From UBA981 sp942490995 (lineage in GTDB: Bacteria > Pseudomonadota > Gammaproteobacteria > Ga0077536): 64,000 nt of DNA. Under the pieces are notes generated by a model that saw only the letters and a list, made by a program, of their open reading frames with translations, made no database searches and was not told the origin of the DNA. The translations under genes were made by a program, and so were the position numbers. Positions 24,501-33,007 of the stretch are shown in pieces. Positions within the stretch are counted from its first letter, which is position 1. Every line of letters starts with the position of its first letter. Location: the NCBI GenBank assembly GCA_942490995.1, contig CALOBG010000031.1, positions 1 to 64,000 of the forward strand. The letters are read 5' to 3'.

Positions 24501-25565
24501 TTACCTGCGCCGCAGTCGTGCGCGAAGGCGCGCATTGAGGCTGCGGCCGAGCACCGTATAGCGGCAGCGCCGATAGGTTTTGTCCGTCCATTTCATCTTG
24601 TACGGCTCGCACACGCCACTGAAGTCATACGTTGCGATGCCGCGCTCGATGAGACCGGGGAAAGCATAGGTTTTCAACACATGCCCCGGTGAATGGCTGC
24701 GATACTTTTCCTTGTAGCTTTCTTTCAGATCGACGCAGACACCGCCGAATTCCATGCCCAGGATATAAGCCATGGGATCACCGTCAAACATCAGGGTGTG
24801 GCCGCTGAGCCAGCCGCGTTCAGCGGCGATCGGCAGAAACTGGTGGTAAAAGCCCTGCTGATTATCGTTCTGCGTGATCGACGTACCGGCGTCTTCTTTC
24901 CAGGATGCACGTTCGATGTCTTCGATCTCGGCGATAAACCGTGTCAGAGCCTCGTTGCTCGAATAATGCCGGTATTCGACCCGACCGGCGTCTTCGAGTT
25001 TGCTGCGCGAACTGCGTAACAACCAGCGGAATTTTTTTGGCAGCGCCGCCAGGCACGCATCCCAACTCGACTGAAACTCGATATAGGGCGATTCGAGTTC
25101 GGCGGTCATGTCGATCTGCAGCTCAGATGCGGCCGCCGCCGTGCGCAGTGCCTGGTGCGAGCGCGAGTCCGCCGTGACCGTCAAGGCAAACTCGTCCCAG
25201 GCCAGCGCTCCGCTCACCAGATAGCCGAATACGGCCTCGGCGAAGCGGCCCGGATCGGCAGCGACGATGCCCGGACGGTTTGAATAAACCTCGGTCAAGG
25301 CCGCGAGTTTGCGCCGGCGCAACACGCCGACACCGCTGCTCTCGACAAACAGCGGCATGACCCCGCACAGTTCCCCGTCCTCCAGCGCGAACAGGCAGCT
25401 GCCGTCCTGGGTGTCGCGCAACATGCGCGCGAGCACCAGGTTCCATTCCGCTCCGGCGGTGATATCGATAGCCGCCACACCGCTGCCCGAAGCGCCGATG
25501 AGCGCGTTCCAGGCCGGACCATGGCGCTCTACAACCGTCTCAATTGTGCCGAGTTCGATGATCAT
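24501..25565 (-). CDS. GNAT/CelD-type acyltransferase
   Basis: This 354-residue protein of the CelD/FemAB-like group has a first half with CGVMPLFVESSGVGVLRRRK and NRPGIVAADPGRFAEAVFGY. The basic linker is KKFRWLLRSSRSKLEDAGR, and the second-half core is LFDG-like (HTLMFDGDPMAYILGMEF) followed by SHSPGHVLKTYAFPGLIERG. It is the second such enzyme in the locus, different in detail from that at 19,552. It overlaps the DegT-like gene by 4 bases and completes a three-gene minus-strand unit. An N- or O-acylation role on a sugar is likely. Confidence 0.8.
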   Translation of the reverse strand: MIIELGTIETVVERHGPAWNALIGASGSGVAAIDITAGAEWNLVLARMLRDTQDGSCLFALEDGELCGVMPLFVESSGVGVLRRRKLAALTEVYSNRPGIVAADPGRFAEAVFGYLVSGALAWDEFALTVTADSRSHQALRTAAAASELQIDMTAELESPYIEFQSSWDACLAALPKKFRWLLRSSRSKLEDAGRVEYRHYSSNEALTRFIAEIEDIERASWKEDAGTSITQNDNQQGFYHQFLPIAAERGWLSGHTLMFDGDPMAYILGMEFGGVCVDLKESYKEKYRSHSPGHVLKTYAFPGLIERGIATYDFSGVCEPYKMKWTDKTYRRCRYTVLGRSLNARLRARLRRR

Positions 25566-26767
25566 GACTCGGCCACGCGGGCGGGCGCGGGCGACTCGAT
25601 TACCGCCTCGAGCGCCGCGCAGACAGAGGCAAAATCTTTGCTGTCGACCTGCTGGTGTACAGGAAAACAGATCATTTCCGTCGACAGCCGTGTGGCCGAG
25701 TCCTTAACCGCGGCGGGCAGCGCCGCAGCGTCGAGCAGCGGATGGAGAAACTCGCCGAAGGTAAAAAACGCCACGCCACGGTCGCGCAGCTGCTGATCGC
25801 GCCCCCTGCGCCCGGTCATGCGCAGCGGGTATGCCCACGGGCAGGTGTCGTCGTCCAGAACCGGGTAGCACGGCTGCAGGTCCGGCCGCCGCGGCACTAG
25901 CGCGGCAAAATCCCGGTAGTTGGCCCGCCGCCGATGCACCATGTCGGCCAGTTCGGCGTGTTCGAGCACGCGCCGGCATAGCCAGGGCAGGCGCGCATTG
26001 AACAACGCCGGGTCTTCGGGATAGAACGTCGCGAGCGTGGCCGGTGGCAGCTCTGCCTCGTGCTCACCTGCTTCGGGGTGGCCGCTAGCGCTCGCGGTAC
26101 GCCTGGCTTCAAGCGCGAAATACGCCCGTTTCAGCAAGGCGTCATCCTCGAGACCGGCGCAGGCACTTTCGAACATGCTTTTGTACAAACGTGCTGTCAG
26201 CGCCAGCGGCGGCGGTTTCAGGCCGAGCGACGGCAGCCGGCCGGCGCCGATCCTGCGCAGCAGACCGCCATTACCGCAAGGCACCAGTTTCCACGGGCTG
26301 TAAAGCGCGTAATCGCCGACCTCGCCGGCCAGTCGCAGCGGTGCCGCACGCAGAAAACTGTGCGACCAGTCTTCGATCAACACGGTTTCACGTGCCGCGC
26401 AGCGCGCAGCCACATCGCGGGTTCGGGCTTCGAATCCGAAATAATGGATCACGATCAGCGCCGCCACGTTGCTGTCGAGCTGCGCTTCGAGATGTTCGAG
26501 GTCGACGCTCAGGTCGTCGCGTATGGCAAAGAACCTGACTTTCATGCCGGCGCGCAGTACCGACTGGACCAGGGTCGGACAGTGGTACGCCGGGACCATC
26601 ACGACACCGCGACCGGTGTTCGGTAATGCGCGCAAAAGATGTTCGAGGCAGGCGCGGGCTTTGAGTCCGTAGGCATAGTGTGCATCGGGTCCCAGCAACT
26701 CGCGCAGGGGTCGCCGACCGCTGCGCAGCAGATCGGCGAATCGCGGCTGTGGATGGGCGCTGGTCAC
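25562..26767 (-). CDS. DegT-like PLP-fold protein (aspartate aminotransferase superfamily)
   Basis: This protein has about 401 residues from a GTG at 26,767; the open frame extends to 26,842 inside the asparagine-synthase gene. AYHCPTLVQSVLRAGMKVRF, VIHYFGFEARTRDVAARCA, VLIEDWSHSFLRAAPLRLAG and DYALYSPWKLVPCGNGG follow the DegT/StrS layout. They keep the PLP-nitrogen Asp (EDWSHS) and the Lys (SPWKLVP). The motifs are more divergent than in the enzyme at 7,965, so the substrate is likely different. It follows the asparagine-synthase-like gene by about 35 bases and overlaps the acyltransferase by 4, which suggests a three-step modification module. Confidence 0.75.
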   Translation of the reverse strand: MTSAHPQPRFADLLRSGRRPLRELLGPDAHYAYGLKARACLEHLLRALPNTGRGVVMVPAYHCPTLVQSVLRAGMKVRFFAIRDDLSVDLEHLEAQLDSNVAALIVIHYFGFEARTRDVAARCAARETVLIEDWSHSFLRAAPLRLAGEVGDYALYSPWKLVPCGNGGLLRRIGAGRLPSLGLKPPPLALTARLYKSMFESACAGLEDDALLKRAYFALEARRTASASGHPEAGEHEAELPPATLATFYPEDPALFNARLPWLCRRVLEHAELADMVHRRRANYRDFAALVPRRPDLQPCYPVLDDDTCPWAYPLRMTGRRGRDQQLRDRGVAFFTFGEFLHPLLDAAALPAAVKDSATRLSTEMICFPVHQQVDSKDFASVCAALEAVIESPAPARVAES

Positions 26768-26801
26768 GCGCCGCCCTGCTCGCTCGAAATCCTCGAGCGC
26801 A

Positions 26802-28604
26802 TCACCTGCTCCGCGCCTGCAGCCACAGTTCCAGGGTGACAACGATCCAGATCAATTCTCCGTAATAGCCGGCCGCGTCGGTACGCAACAATCGGATCGC
26901 CTCGGCGATGAAATCCTCGCGCAGGATCCCCCGCGCGGCGAAACTGCCGAGCGTCGATTCGGCGAGATCGTTCAGGGCCGGGTCATCGCGCATCCAGGGG
27001 CCGAACGGCAGGCCGAACCCGTGTTTCGATTTTTCAAGTACCGCGCGCGGCAGGAACTCTCGCGTTGCGTCCTTGTAGAAGCCGCGCAGGCGACCGCCCG
27101 GATTCAGCGCCGCGGCGGGAACGCGGGTGGCGTAATCGACCAGGCCGGCATCGAGCATCGGATAGCTGACCGCCACGTCGGCGAGCTCACACATGTAGTT
27201 GACCTTGACGAGGTCGTTGTCGGCCAGGGTGAACTTCCAGTCCAGGAACAGCATCGCGTGCAGGGCGTCGACATCGCCGGCCTCGGCGTAACGCGCCCGC
27301 CACGCCGACCACGGCGCCTGTGGGTCGACGGTAGCCAGCCAGCTAGGCTCGAATACCGACTCCAGCGCGAAGCGATTGAGAAAGTTGTACGACTGCAGAC
27401 GGTCCGGCAAGCCCATCCGCGCCTGTTCGATGTAGCGGTAGCCTTTGCCGGCAACGGGCAGGCGACGCAACAGCGGCAGCAGCCGGTAGCCGCTCTCCAG
27501 CCCGCGCCGCAACAGCCGCGGCAGGTCGAAATAGCGCTCGAAAACGTTCTGCGTGACATAACGTTCGTTGCCACCGAACAGTTCGTCGCCACCGTCACCG
27601 GCGAGCATCACCTCAACGCCATGCTGGCGGGCGAAACGCGCACAATAGTAAGCCGGGATCACCGACGAGTTGCCGAACGGCTCACCGTAGAACGCGGCGA
27701 TCGCCGGCCACTCGGCGACGATGTCCGCCGGCGTGACGAAGTACTCGTGGTGCGTGGTACCGAAGTGTTCGGCCGAGACCCGCGCGAAGCCGCTTTCGTC
27801 GTAACCTTCGGCGCCGAATCCGATGGTAAAGCTGGGCGCCTTCGCGACCCGCTGTGTGAGCAGGCCGGCGACGGTGGAACTGTCCAGGCCACCGCTCAGG
27901 AACGCGCCGGTACGCTCGCCGGTCCGTATGGCAACCGCCGCGCCGAGATGATCGAGCAGTTCACCAGCAGGCGGTGGTTGTTCGCCTGCTGGCGCAAACC
28001 GGGGTGCCCAGCTGACCGCGGTGTCGATACGCCCGTCGTGCCAGGTGATCACGCCGGCCGGTTCGAGCTTGAAGACATCCCGGTAGATGGTTTTCGGCGC
28101 CGGGATACAATGAAAAAACAGGTAGTCGTAAAGCGACTGTGGCGCGATCGTCGCATCGACCCCGGGGTGCGCGATCAGCGCATCGAGATCGGAAGACAGG
28201 ATCAGGCGCTCGTCGTCATGGACGTAGAACAACTGCGCGATCGCGAAGCGGTCGATGGCGGCGCTGATCGTGCGGCGCTCACTGTCGACAACCACACCCT
28301 GCCACGGCTGCGGCAGGTCTGAGAATGCTTGCGCGCCGCGCTTGGCATAGCTGGTGGCAAGTGCCTCGGCATGTCGTGCGCAGTGTTCACCCGCGGCGCG
28401 CTCCGGGTTGATGACAATTGCGGTGACAGCGTCCGAAGTCGCCACGGCGAACTCGGCGCCGGCGATGGCGAGCGCGCCGCCAGCGGTGGTCAGATGTTCG
28501 AGCGCGTGTCCTCGAGCGAGGTGACGGGCGGCCGACATCGGTGCGATGGCGTGCTCGGAGTGATCACTTCGGGACCAGTGAAAGCTTGCCGCTATAAAAT
28601 GCAT
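26802..28604 (-). CDS. Asparagine-synthase-like protein lacking the N-terminal glutaminase cysteine
   Basis: This 600-residue protein has a synthetase domain with the PP-loop AFLSGGLDSSTVAGLL and the later MLAGDGGDELFGGNERY and KSKHGFGLPFGPWMRD, all typical of asparagine synthase B-like enzymes. The N-terminal half has a degraded Ntn-hydrolase-like fold, ending in AIDRFAIAQLFYVHDDERLI and LYDYLFFHCIPAPKTIYRDV. It begins MHFIAASFHW, with no Cys at position 2, so glutamine hydrolysis by this domain is not expected. It may adenylate a carboxylate and couple it to ammonia or an amine. It starts the three-gene minus-strand unit that also encodes the DegT-like protein and an acyltransferase. Confidence 0.85.
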   Translation of the reverse strand: MHFIAASFHWSRSDHSEHAIAPMSAARHLARGHALEHLTTAGGALAIAGAEFAVATSDAVTAIVINPERAAGEHCARHAEALATSYAKRGAQAFSDLPQPWQGVVVDSERRTISAAIDRFAIAQLFYVHDDERLILSSDLDALIAHPGVDATIAPQSLYDYLFFHCIPAPKTIYRDVFKLEPAGVITWHDGRIDTAVSWAPRFAPAGEQPPPAGELLDHLGAAVAIRTGERTGAFLSGGLDSSTVAGLLTQRVAKAPSFTIGFGAEGYDESGFARVSAEHFGTTHHEYFVTPADIVAEWPAIAAFYGEPFGNSSVIPAYYCARFARQHGVEVMLAGDGGDELFGGNERYVTQNVFERYFDLPRLLRRGLESGYRLLPLLRRLPVAGKGYRYIEQARMGLPDRLQSYNFLNRFALESVFEPSWLATVDPQAPWSAWRARYAEAGDVDALHAMLFLDWKFTLADNDLVKVNYMCELADVAVSYPMLDAGLVDYATRVPAAALNPGGRLRGFYKDATREFLPRAVLEKSKHGFGLPFGPWMRDDPALNDLAESTLGSFAARGILREDFIAEAIRLLRTDAAGYYGELIWIVVTLELWLQARSR

Positions 28605-28741
28605 GGCCCCTCGGACTCTTGACGCAAAGTCGCTTCAAACGACTGATTTACATTAATTTACGGGTAGTATACGGGACATGTTGTCGGCCACGTGGACAAA
28701 ACGTTGAGAAATTTCCCGAAGCTGGCCGCGGCCTGTAATCC

Positions 28742-29710
28742 ATGATCGATTTCGCCTTCAGATCCCTGTTCGGCGCGCTGTCGCTGCTCGAGCGCCGCCT
28801 GACCATCGTCATGTTCCACCGCGTGCTGCCGGAACCGGATCCGCTGCTGCCCGACGAAACCGATCGCGCGCTGTTTCGTTTGCGTGCGAGCTGGCTGGCG
28901 CGAAGTTTCAACGTTCTGACGCTCGACGACGCCGTCGCGCGCATGGCCGCCGGAACCCTGCCGGCGCGGGCACTGTGTATCACGTTTGACGACGGCTACG
29001 CAGATAACGCCGAAATCGCCCTGCCGGAACTCGTCGCGCTCGGTCTGCCGGCAACTTTTTTTATCACCACCCGCTACCTCGATGGCGGCATGATGTGGAA
29101 CGATCGCGTCATCGAGGCGGTGCGTGCGTGGCCACGGACGCGCATCGAAAGCAGCGTCCCTGGCCTGCCCGTCACGGATCTCGCTGCCGGCCGCGCGGCG
29201 GCCGTCGAGACCCTGCTCACGCACCTCAAGTACCTCGATTTCGAAACCCGCGAAGCCAGCGCCAGCCGCCTGCTTGAAGAAAGTGCCAGCCCGGTCGAAA
29301 ACCTGATGATGAATCCTGAGCAAATCCGCCGCCTGCACACCAGCGGCATGGAAATCGGCGCGCATACCCATTCTCACCCGATCATGAACACGCTCACGAG
29401 CGCCGAGGTAACCGCCGAAATCATGACCAACAAGACCGCGCTCGAAGCAATCATCGCTTCACCGGTAACCAGCTTCGCGTATCCGAACGGACGCGCCGAC
29501 CAGGACTACTGCAGCGCGCATGCGGCGCTCCTCGAACAGGCCGGCTTCAACTGCGCGGTCACGACCATGCCCGGCGCCGTCGGCTCGCTCGCCAGGCGCT
29601 ACGAGATCCCGCGTTTCTCACCGTGGGATCGCACGCCGGCCCGGTACCTGACGCGCCTGGCCCTGAACTACCTGCGCGCACCCGCCTACGCCGCGCCGGT
29701 CGCGGCCTGA
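28742..29710 (+). CDS. Polysaccharide deacetylase (NodB homology, carbohydrate esterase 4)
   Basis: This 322-residue protein has ITFDDGYADNAEIALPELVA giving the metal-binding Asp-Asp pair of motif 1 and HTHSHPIMN giving the H-x3-H motif 2. FAYPNGRADQDY resembles motif 3. The N-terminus has only a weak hydrophobic stretch and no clear cleavage site, so action in the cytoplasm or at the membrane is possible. It would remove N-acetyl groups from sugars. This is a different subtype from the XrtA deacetylase at 37,571. It is 4 bases upstream of a GT2 gene, forming a two-gene plus-strand unit. Confidence 0.9.
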   Translation: MIDFAFRSLFGALSLLERRLTIVMFHRVLPEPDPLLPDETDRALFRLRASWLARSFNVLTLDDAVARMAAGTLPARALCITFDDGYADNAEIALPELVALGLPATFFITTRYLDGGMMWNDRVIEAVRAWPRTRIESSVPGLPVTDLAAGRAAAVETLLTHLKYLDFETREASASRLLEESASPVENLMMNPEQIRRLHTSGMEIGAHTHSHPIMNTLTSAEVTAEIMTNKTALEAIIASPVTSFAYPNGRADQDYCSAHAALLEQAGFNCAVTTMPGAVGSLARRYEIPRFSPWDRTPARYLTRLALNYLRAPAYAAPVAA

Positions 29711-29714
29711 TCGC

Positions 29715-30545
29715 ATGGCTGGCTCCGACGCGTCTCCGTGCCTGTTTTCGGCCGTGGTCCTGTGCTTCAACTCGAGTCGCTATATTGCCGGCTGCGTCAA
29801 GCATCTGATTGATTCATTTAACGAATTCGAGGAATCCTCGGAAATCCTGATCGTAGAAAACGGCTCGCGGGACGGCAGCGCGGCGATCGTGCGCGGGCTG
29901 GCCGAAGCGCATCCCGGGGTGGTCAAACCAATCTACTCGCCGGTCAATCTCGGCACCACGGTATCGCGCAACCAGGCCCTGGCGCGCGCCGCCGGGCGCT
30001 ACGTCCTGGTCCTCGATTCCGACGCCACCATCAACCCGGACGCGCTCACCAAGCTGCGCGCGGTGCTCGACAGCGACCCCGGGGTCGGACTGGCCGTGCC
30101 GCAATTGCATTATCCCGATGGCCGCTACCAGATCTCGACCGATCAGTTCCCCACCGTCGGCCACAAACTGAAACGCTTTTTTGCACTGAAGTCCATGGAA
30201 CGCGAAGCTAACGCCCCACCACACGCGATCGATGTCGACTACGCGATCTCCGCGTGCTGGTTGCTGCCGCGCACGGCGGTCGAAAAGGTCGGACCGCTGG
30301 ACGAAAACATTTTTTATTCACCCGAAGATGTCGATTACTGCGTGCGGCTGTGGCTGGCGGGCTACCGTATCGTCTATGAACCGGCCGCCGTCGCCATTCA
30401 CGATGCCCAGGAATTATCGCGCGGCGACAAGCTGTCGCGATTCACCCTGAGTCACGCCAAGGGCCTGCTCTACTTCTTCGGTAAACACCGCTACTGGCTG
30501 AGCCGTGCACGGCTGGTGCGGCGATTCCCGGTACGTGCCGCCTGA
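29715..30545 (+). CDS. Glycosyltransferase family 2
   Basis: This 276-residue GT-A enzyme shows FSAVVLCFNSSRYIAGCVKH at the start, ILIVENGSRDGSAAIVRGLA, and the DxD-type VLDSDATINPDALTK. The later IFYSPEDVDYCVRLWLAGYR is the rhamnosyltransferase-like ED motif. It belongs to the soluble rhamnosyl/glycosyltransferase group of family 2. It follows the deacetylase directly and ends 42 bases before the convergent end of the core operon. Confidence 0.9.
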   Translation: MAGSDASPCLFSAVVLCFNSSRYIAGCVKHLIDSFNEFEESSEILIVENGSRDGSAAIVRGLAEAHPGVVKPIYSPVNLGTTVSRNQALARAAGRYVLVLDSDATINPDALTKLRAVLDSDPGVGLAVPQLHYPDGRYQISTDQFPTVGHKLKRFFALKSMEREANAPPHAIDVDYAISACWLLPRTAVEKVGPLDENIFYSPEDVDYCVRLWLAGYRIVYEPAAVAIHDAQELSRGDKLSRFTLSHAKGLLYFFGKHRYWLSRARLVRRFPVRAA

Positions 30546-30587
30546 AAGCGACGCGGATCGCACCCGCCTCAGTTTTCCGCCAGCCTG

Positions 30588-31763
30588 TTAGCGCCGGATC
30601 AGGCGCGTCATTAATTCATACTGACCGCGACTGGTGTCCTGCCAGTCAAATTGTTCGGCGTAGGCGCGGGTTGCGTCGCGTCCCGGGTAGTCCGCAAACA
30701 GGCGTCTGACCGCCGCCGCCAGGGCTGGCGGCGTGCGGCTTTCCATCAACACCCCGGCGGCCGGCGCGGCCACCACTTCCGGGGTACCCCACACCCGCGA
30801 GGCCACGGCCGGACAGCCGCAGGCCATGCCTTCGAGCAGGACATTGGCCCAGCCCTCACTGCTGGACGCCAGCACCAGGGCATCGGCGGCGGAATAATAG
30901 GCAGGCAATTGCGACTGCTCGACGGTGCCGGCAAAGTGCACCCGGTCCGCGACGCCGTGCGTGCGGGCGAGTTCGGTCAGGGCGGCGCGCGCAGGCCCGT
31001 CGCCGACCAGGACCAGGGTCGCTTCCGGCAACTCGCGCAAGGCTGCGATGGTCAGGTGGTTACCTTTCAATTCGATGAGATTACCCACCGACAGCAACAT
31101 TCGGCCGCGACCGATCCCGAACTGCTCACGCAGCGGCTCCCGTGCGCCCGGTGCGAAGGTTTCCAAATCGACCCCATTGCGCAATACCGTGATCTTGTCG
31201 GCCTCGGCGCCAAGCGCGACGAGTTCGTCGCGCAGCGCCGCACACACCGTCACCATCGCCGCGCAGTGGCGCGCGGCCCACAGGATCTGCCGCCGCGGCA
31301 GGGCGTGCCGTGGCATGACGCTGATATCGCTGCCGCGTGCCGTGATCAGCACCGGCACATCGAGCAGGCGCCCGAGCATCACCGCGGCGACGCCGTCCGG
31401 GAAAAAATAATGGGCGTCGATCAGATCGTAATGGCGCTGCTTGTGCAGACGCGCTACCTCCCCGCGGCTGCCGGCATACAGCAGCGCGGGCGCGACGGGC
31501 CAGCTCAGTTTCGGGATCACCGCATAACGGGGATGCCAGATATCCAGGCCATCGCGGTGCTGTTCCCGTGGTGCGCGCGCGTAGCGCGCATACAGCCCGA
31601 AGCGCTCGGCGGGAAACGGAAACCACGGGATCGGCGCGACCACGTCGGCACGCACCGGAAAGCTTCTGCATAAATGGCGCAGCCGCGTTTCGACAAAAAT
31701 GCCGTGGCGGGGTTGCGCCGGGTTCGGGAACAGCGTGCTGTAGGTGAGGATATTGAGGCCCAT
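30588..31763 (-). CDS. Glycosyltransferase family 4
   Basis: This 391-residue GT4 starts ILTYSTLFPNPAQPRHGIFV, a pattern typical of one exopolysaccharide GT4 subgroup. It continues with HYFFPDGVAAVMLGRLLDVP, TVLRNGVDLETFAP and the E-x7-E in SSEGWANVLLEGMACGCPAV. It is the last gene of the core XrtA operon, 29 bases after the TIGR04063-like glycosyltransferase. Sugar and linkage are unknown. Confidence 0.9.
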   Translation of the reverse strand: MGLNILTYSTLFPNPAQPRHGIFVETRLRHLCRSFPVRADVVAPIPWFPFPAERFGLYARYARAPREQHRDGLDIWHPRYAVIPKLSWPVAPALLYAGSRGEVARLHKQRHYDLIDAHYFFPDGVAAVMLGRLLDVPVLITARGSDISVMPRHALPRRQILWAARHCAAMVTVCAALRDELVALGAEADKITVLRNGVDLETFAPGAREPLREQFGIGRGRMLLSVGNLIELKGNHLTIAALRELPEATLVLVGDGPARAALTELARTHGVADRVHFAGTVEQSQLPAYYSAADALVLASSSEGWANVLLEGMACGCPAVASRVWGTPEVVAAPAAGVLMESRTPPALAAAVRRLFADYPGRDATRAYAEQFDWQDTSRGQYELMTRLIRR

Positions 31764-31792
31764 GGCGGCGGCGTCGCGTGGGCAGGCAATGC

Positions 31793-33007
31793 TCAGGCCC
31801 GACGCGCCGCGCGCGCGTGGGCATAAGCCTGTTCATAGTGACTGACGCTGCGCTGCCAGGTGCGCTCGGTAGTGACAAACGCGTGCCCCGCGCGACGCAG
31901 GCGCTGCTGCTGATCGGGATCGCCCAGCAGGCGCAGGATGGCCGCCGCCAGGGCCGCCTCGTCGCCGGCGCGAAACAGCAGTCCGGTACGCTCGTGATCG
32001 ATCAGTTCCCGGTGCCCGCCAACGTCGGAAGCCACCACCAGCCGGTCCTGGACCATCGCTTCCAATGGCTTGAGTGGCGTAACCAGTTCCGTCAGTCGCA
32101 TCGGTGCGCGCGGATAGGCGAGCACATCGATTAAATCGTAGTAGCGGCTGACATCCTGGTGCGCGACGCGGCCGGTGAACACGACGCTGGCCTCGAGCCC
32201 CAGGGCGGCGACCTGCGCGCGCAGGCGCTGGTCTTCGTTACCGCCACCAACCAGCAGCAGTTTCAGTCCAGCGCGCGCTTGCAGCATGCGTGGCAAAGCG
32301 CTGATGAGCAGATCGAGGCCCTCGTACGCATAAAACGACCCCACGAAACCGACCGTCTCGCCGCGCGTGAGGTGCAGCTCCGCGGCCAGGCGTTCGTCGT
32401 AATGTCGCTCGCCGGCGAACTGGGCCGGATTGATGGCGTTCGGGATCACGGTCAGCTTGTCCGCGTTCACCCCGCGCGCGCGGATGTCATCGTACAGCCC
32501 CTGGCAGATGCAGGTGACCGCGTCGGCGCGACGAATGACATACGATTCCAGCGCGCGCGTGGCACGATAACGCAGATCGCCTTCGCGACAGGCGCCGGTA
32601 TCGACCGCGGCATCTTCCCAGAACGCGCGCACTTCGTACACCACCGGCAGCCCGCTGTGCGCCGCCGCGCGACAGGCGGCGAGCCCGACCAGGGGCGGTG
32701 AATGGGCATGGACCAGATCCGGTGCGAGCGCCTCGATCACGGTTTTTGTGCGCGCCTCGAGCGTCGCGACCACGTCCCACTGCTCGAGTATCGGCAGCTG
32801 CCACAAACGCGACCCGGACCCATTGGTGCGATGAAACTCCAGTCCGTCGAAAGTTTCGCTGCCGGCCTCGACATCGCCGTGCTTGGACGAGGTGATGTGT
32901 ACGGTGTCCCAGCCGCGCGCGCGCTGCTCGGTAAGGATATTCAGGGATCGATAGGCATAACCGTCCTGGATCGGCAGCGAGTGGTCGAACAGGTGCAGGA
33001 TTTTCAC
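31793..33007 (-). CDS. XrtA/PEP-CTERM system glycosyltransferase, TIGR04063 type
   Basis: This 404-residue GT4 starts at a GTG overlapping the amidotransferase stop (GTGA). The beginning KILHLFDHSLPIQDGYAYRS and EQRARGWDTVHITSSKH match the XrtA-linked family I know as TIGR04063. It also has VVYEVRAFWEDAAVDTG, VIPNAINPAQF and ELVTPLKPLEAMVQDRLVVA, the PLKPLE form of the donor-binding Glu. This family is found almost only beside exosortase A, so its presence supports the locus type. It probably adds a sugar conserved among XrtA-associated polysaccharides. Confidence 0.92.
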   Translation of the reverse strand: MKILHLFDHSLPIQDGYAYRSLNILTEQRARGWDTVHITSSKHGDVEAGSETFDGLEFHRTNGSGSRLWQLPILEQWDVVATLEARTKTVIEALAPDLVHAHSPPLVGLAACRAAAHSGLPVVYEVRAFWEDAAVDTGACREGDLRYRATRALESYVIRRADAVTCICQGLYDDIRARGVNADKLTVIPNAINPAQFAGERHYDERLAAELHLTRGETVGFVGSFYAYEGLDLLISALPRMLQARAGLKLLLVGGGNEDQRLRAQVAALGLEASVVFTGRVAHQDVSRYYDLIDVLAYPRAPMRLTELVTPLKPLEAMVQDRLVVASDVGGHRELIDHERTGLLFRAGDEAALAAAILRLLGDPDQQQRLRRAGHAFVTTERTWQRSVSHYEQAYAHARAARRA

